Below, in pieces: positions 6,236 to 8,751 of a stretch of DNA of 8,751 nucleotides. The position numbers and the translations under genes were made by a program. The DNA comes from Candidatus Kuenenia stuttgartensis. Lineage in GTDB: Bacteria > Planctomycetota > Planctomycetia > Isosphaerales > Isosphaeraceae. Numbering within the stretch: the first letter of the stretch is position 1; every line of letters starts with the position of its first letter. Under the pieces are notes generated by a model. That model made no database searches, had not been told where the DNA came from, and worked only from the letters and a program-made list of their open reading frames with translations. The stretch is from NCBI GenBank assembly GCA_945872325.1, contig CAMBZY010000106.1, positions 1 to 8,751 of the forward strand, given 5' to 3'.

Positions 6236-7045
6236 ATGCCCATGTACCCTTGCCTGAACACATCGACAATTCAGCCGGTTGCTTTATCGAAGAAACTTCC
6301 ATTGATTTCTAAAGCAGGCTTCAGGCATGTCGAACTCTGGAACGATGAGATTGACCTGCACCTGAGTGTGACTGGCGAGTCGATTCTCGATGTTCGAAAG
6401 CGGATTCAGGATAACGGCCTGACCGTTTGCAGCGTGATCGCCGCCATGGGCTGGGCCGAGGCCCCGGAAGCGGAAGTCGATCAAGTATTTGATGAATGCA
6501 AACGCCGGTGTGACCAGGCGGCTCAAGTCGGCTCCAAATGGATCGTGGCCAGCCCGCCGATGGGTCATGTGGCCGTGAATGTCATGACAGACCGGCTTGT
6601 AAAATTGCTTGAAATCACAGAGCAATCACATATTCAACCGATGCTGGAATTTCTCGGCTTTACCGAGCAATATCACTCTGTTGGCTCGGTTCTGGAAGTG
6701 CTGCAAAGTCCTGTATTGGCATCGACACCGATTGTGGCGGATATTTATCACTTGATTCGGGGCGGTGGAGCACTTGAGGATTTATTGAAATTCAAGCCCG
6801 GCCAGCTTGGAATTTTTCATATCAACGACCTACCCGCCGAGCCCGATTTTCTGGTCCAGACCGACTACGATCGGGTCATGCTGGGCGAGGGACTGATCGA
6901 CCTCAAGCACGCGATTGGTTTATTAAAAGAAATCCAGTTCGAAGGTCCGGTCAGCCTCGAGCTTTTCAATAAAAAACTCTGGCAGGCTGATCCGTCAGAC
7001 GTTTTGAGTGTTGGTTTTGAGCGATTATCAGCACTCATCGCCTGA
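6236..7045 (+). CDS. Sugar phosphate isomerase/epimerase-like TIM-barrel protein
   Basis: The 269-aa product matches the xylose isomerase-like TIM-barrel superfamily (AP_endonuc_2 fold), whose members include IolE, IolI, hydroxypyruvate isomerase and ketose epimerases. The four metal ligands expected by comparison with IolI are in the right places: Glu138 in MLEFLG, Asp169 in VADIYH, His195 in FHINDLP and Glu242 in SLELFNK. Glu33 in HVELWNDE fits the first strand. The active site therefore looks intact and would bind a divalent metal. I chose the ATG at 6236, which has AAGG 8 bases upstream. An ATG at 6242 is possible, while the open frame back to 6176 adds an unrelated Leu/Pro-rich stretch. 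The spacer from the SDR stop is 66 bases and pyrimidine-rich with no terminator, so co-transcription with guaA and the SDR gene is plausible. The substrate is unknown. Confidence 0.88.
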   Translation: MPMYPCLNTSTIQPVALSKKLPLISKAGFRHVELWNDEIDLHLSVTGESILDVRKRIQDNGLTVCSVIAAMGWAEAPEAEVDQVFDECKRRCDQAAQVGSKWIVASPPMGHVAVNVMTDRLVKLLEITEQSHIQPMLEFLGFTEQYHSVGSVLEVLQSPVLASTPIVADIYHLIRGGGALEDLLKFKPGQLGIFHINDLPAEPDFLVQTDYDRVMLGEGLIDLKHAIGLLKEIQFEGPVSLELFNKKLWQADPSDVLSVGFERLSALIA

Positions 7046-7050
7046 TCCCA

Positions 7051-8283
7051 TCAGCTCTGCCTGACTTCTTCCACCCGGCTGATAATACGGCCATCCGGCA
7101 GGCGAGTTTCAATGGCATCGCCTGCCACGATTTCTGAAGCACTTCTTACCACTCGTTTTCCATCGTCTGCCAAAGTCACGCTATAGCCACGCGAAAGCAC
7201 TTTCAGCGGGCTGAGTGATTCCAGAACGGCTGCCTGTCGTATCAGATTCGTTTCCAATTCCGTCATTCTTCGCTGAAGTCCCGACTTAAGCCGCGATTCG
7301 GCTTGCTGAACGCTTGATGCGGCACGTTCGACTACCCTTGAACCTGCGGAAACAAGTCGTCGATCCAGCTCATCAATTCGCCGGCCAGTTTGTAGTAATC
7401 GCTGGTCCAAGGCGTTGCGAAGCCTGACATCCAAGCCGTCAATCCGCTGAAGAACTTCACGCAGATCCGGGAAAATATTGGTTGCCGCATGAGTCGGCGT
7501 CGCGGCCCGAAAATCGGCCACCAAGTCGCTGACTGAGGTGTCTATCTCGTGCCCGACGGCACTCACAACTGGCACTCGTGAGGCTGCGATTGCATATGCC
7601 AGAGATTCGTCATTAAACGGCCAAAGGTCTTCCCGGCTGCCTCCCCCGCGTGTTAATACAATTAAATCAAGATCTTTAATCTCTTGTGCGGACCGAACCG
7701 CCTGAGTCAATTTTTCAGCAGCCGTATCGCCTTGCACAAGGCTGTCAATCACGATCAGTTCGACAAGCGGCCAGCGATCGCTGACCACTCTCCAGAAATC
7801 GCGAAGGGCTGCTCCGCTAACACTTGTAATCACTGCCACACGTTTTGGAAATTCAGGCAACGGACGCTTCCTGTCCGCTTCAAACAAGCCTGCCTGACGG
7901 AGTTTCTCGCAGATTTGTCGAAACGCCAGATCAAGCTCCCCCTGCCCCACAGGTTCAATCCGGGTTGCAATCAGGCTATATGCACCATTTTTCGGATAAA
8001 CTTCCAGATTGCCATACGCGATCACCTTCATTCCATCTTCAAGGTCGAAGCGGATTCGGGTCATGCTTGATCGCCAGATGGTCAAATTTAATTTCGATGA
8101 TTCATCTTTCAGAGCACCATAAAAATGACCGCTGGAGAAGACCTTTCCACCGGAAAGTTCGCCTTGGACCGCCACATTTGTGAATCGCGATTCCAAAACG
8201 CCCTTCACTCTCAATGTGATTTCGTTGACGGTTTCCACGGCTGATTCGTCGGATTCTGGCTTCACTCGATAGTTATATGACAT
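7051..8283 (-). CDS. xseA: Exodeoxyribonuclease VII large subunit
   Basis: XseA is the catalytic subunit of exonuclease VII, which degrades single-stranded DNA from both ends in mismatch repair and DNA damage processing, together with several copies of XseB. The 410-aa product has the N-terminal OB-fold (about residues 10-110, with SSGHFYGALKD at 51-60). The catalytic core follows, with VAVITSVSGAALRDF at 149-163, the invariant RGGGSREDLWPFNDE at 212-226, and AVGHEIDTSVSDLVADFRAA at 242-261. A long Arg/Leu-rich coiled coil (about 278-355) binds XseB, and the conserved SPLKVLSRGYSV closes the protein. It is somewhat shorter than the E. coli protein but complete. The ATG at 8283 has a weak AAAGAG site 6 bases upstream. 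Its stop is 5 bases from that of the convergent TIM-barrel gene. No xseB is present downstream, where it often lies. Confidence 0.95.
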   Translation of the reverse strand: MSYNYRVKPESDESAVETVNEITLRVKGVLESRFTNVAVQGELSGGKVFSSGHFYGALKDESSKLNLTIWRSSMTRIRFDLEDGMKVIAYGNLEVYPKNGAYSLIATRIEPVGQGELDLAFRQICEKLRQAGLFEADRKRPLPEFPKRVAVITSVSGAALRDFWRVVSDRWPLVELIVIDSLVQGDTAAEKLTQAVRSAQEIKDLDLIVLTRGGGSREDLWPFNDESLAYAIAASRVPVVSAVGHEIDTSVSDLVADFRAATPTHAATNIFPDLREVLQRIDGLDVRLRNALDQRLLQTGRRIDELDRRLVSAGSRVVERAASSVQQAESRLKSGLQRRMTELETNLIRQAAVLESLSPLKVLSRGYSVTLADDGKRVVRSASEIVAGDAIETRLPDGRIISRVEEVRQS

Positions 8284-8328
8284 TTTCGGCTCTTTCTTTT
8301 TCAGAGATTCTGATTTAGAGATTATCGT

Positions 8329-8640
8329 TTAAACAGGGCGTTGCCAAACCAGTGTCCAGTGTCTGTCAGATGTCATTGCCACACACGAGCCTGGGATGCC
8401 CAATGGGCTGACCATTTCGGCCACTTCCCTGACCGTCAAAGCGGCATGGAGACTCTCTTCAAACATTTTCTTCGCAATCGGAGGGGCGTCAGCCGCGTAT
8501 TGTTCGACGATTTCCGAAAGCCTCAAACTATCTATCGGTCGCGCCAGATCTCTGACAAAAAGTGTTCCACCTGGTTCCAGAATCCGAACCATTTCACGGA
8601 ACACGGATTCAGGGTTTGGAATGTGGTGGATGATTGAATA
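8329..8640 (-). CDS. SAM-dependent methyltransferase, C-terminal part, 5' truncated
   Basis: The readable protein is the C-terminal half of a class I methyltransferase. It starts around SIIHHIPNPESVFREM, the region just after the SAM-binding core, then has VRILEPGGTLFVRDLARP, the typical post-motif III strand. It ends with the family tail LTVREVAEMVSPLG...TSDRHWTLVW. The glycine-rich SAM motif (E/DxGxGxG) and everything before it are missing, because homology stops at about base 8640, where the sequence switches to an unrelated gene. The frame continues to a TTG at 8664, but those extra residues are antisense to the fucosidase fragment and look artificial. The stop at 8329 is 45 bases before the xseA start, so the intact gene was probably co-transcribed with xseA. 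The substrate is unknown. Confidence 0.75.
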   Translation of the reverse strand, partial: YSIIHHIPNPESVFREMVRILEPGGTLFVRDLARPIDSLRLSEIVEQYAADAPPIAKKMFEESLHAALTVREVAEMVSPLGIPGSCVAMTSDRHWTLVWQRPV

Positions 8641-8641
8641 A

Positions 8642-8751
8642 ATGGGACGCTGGTTGCGCACCAACGGCGAATCCGTCTACGGCACGCGGGCCGGTCCGTT
8701 CACCTTCCTCACCTGGGGCACGGCCACGCGCAAGGACAACCGCCTTTATTT
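8642..8751 (+). CDS. GH29 alpha-L-fucosidase fragment, truncated at both ends
   Basis: In frame 8642-8751 the sequence reads MGRWLRTNGESVYGTRAGPF, then TFLTWGTATRKDNRLY. This is the conserved block near the end of the catalytic domain of GH29 alpha-L-fucosidases, where W-L-x-x-NGE-x-x-YGT-R and G-x-AT-x-K-x-x-x-LY are characteristic. Everything N-terminal is absent, with an in-frame TAA directly before the ATG at 8642, and the window ends before the C-terminal domain. Nearly all codons end in G or C, and a hand count gives 71 of 110 G+C, against 56 of 120 for bases 8521-8640. The fragment therefore looks foreign to the adjoining sequence. It may be a contig chimera, or a real insertion or rearrangement. 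Confidence 0.6.
   Translation, partial: MGRWLRTNGESVYGTRAGPFTFLTWGTATRKDNRLY

Noticed and set aside
1..8751. A CRISPR array, toxin-antitoxin pair, phage or defence system.
   Set aside because: No regularly spaced direct repeats, integrase, transposase, nuclease-defence genes or paired small genes were found; the genes are housekeeping ones.

Overview
This is an 8.75 kb piece of bacterial chromosome made mostly of housekeeping genes. A member of the Planctomycetota is my best guess. That rests on the form of L28 (rpmB), the short L-2-amino-thiazoline-4-carboxylate hydrolase-like protein at the left edge, the sugar-isomerase/SDR content, and an intergenic repeat of a type I associate with planctomycete genomes. 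It is a judgement from recognised sequence style, not a search. Base composition is near 50% GC through most of the window, but a hand count gives about 65% GC for the last 110 bases.

Left part (1-2530). A 5'-truncated ATC-hydrolase-like gene (+) faces an EcsC-family gene (-). The 323-base gap between them holds a 138-bp element bounded by 28-bp near-perfect inverted repeats. Upstream of the EcsC gene, and also on the minus strand, are rpmF (L32, GTG start) and rpmB (L28). A 14-bp perfect hairpin after rpmB separates this ribosomal pair from the EcsC gene.

Middle part (2531-7045, plus strand). A divergent intergenic region with an 11-bp perfect hairpin leads into proC (last step of proline synthesis). 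Then come guaA (GMP synthetase), a classical NAD-type SDR dehydrogenase whose ribosome-binding site lies inside the end of guaA, and a sugar-phosphate isomerase/epimerase-like TIM barrel. The last three probably form one transcription unit, with the SDR and TIM barrel likely acting on a common sugar or polyol substrate.

Right part (7046-8751). xseA (exonuclease VII large subunit) lies on the minus strand, end to end with the TIM-barrel gene, and is preceded by the C-terminal part of a SAM-dependent methyltransferase. At about 8636-8642 the methyltransferase homology stops abruptly. The remaining bases encode, on the other strand and with much higher GC, the C-terminal part of a GH29 alpha-L-fucosidase. 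I read this as a chimeric assembly end or a real recombination breakpoint.

I found no CRISPR array, tRNA, rRNA, integrase, transposase or defence system. The only real novelty candidates are the inverted-repeat element, the right-hand junction, and small structural oddities around the ribosomal-protein genes.
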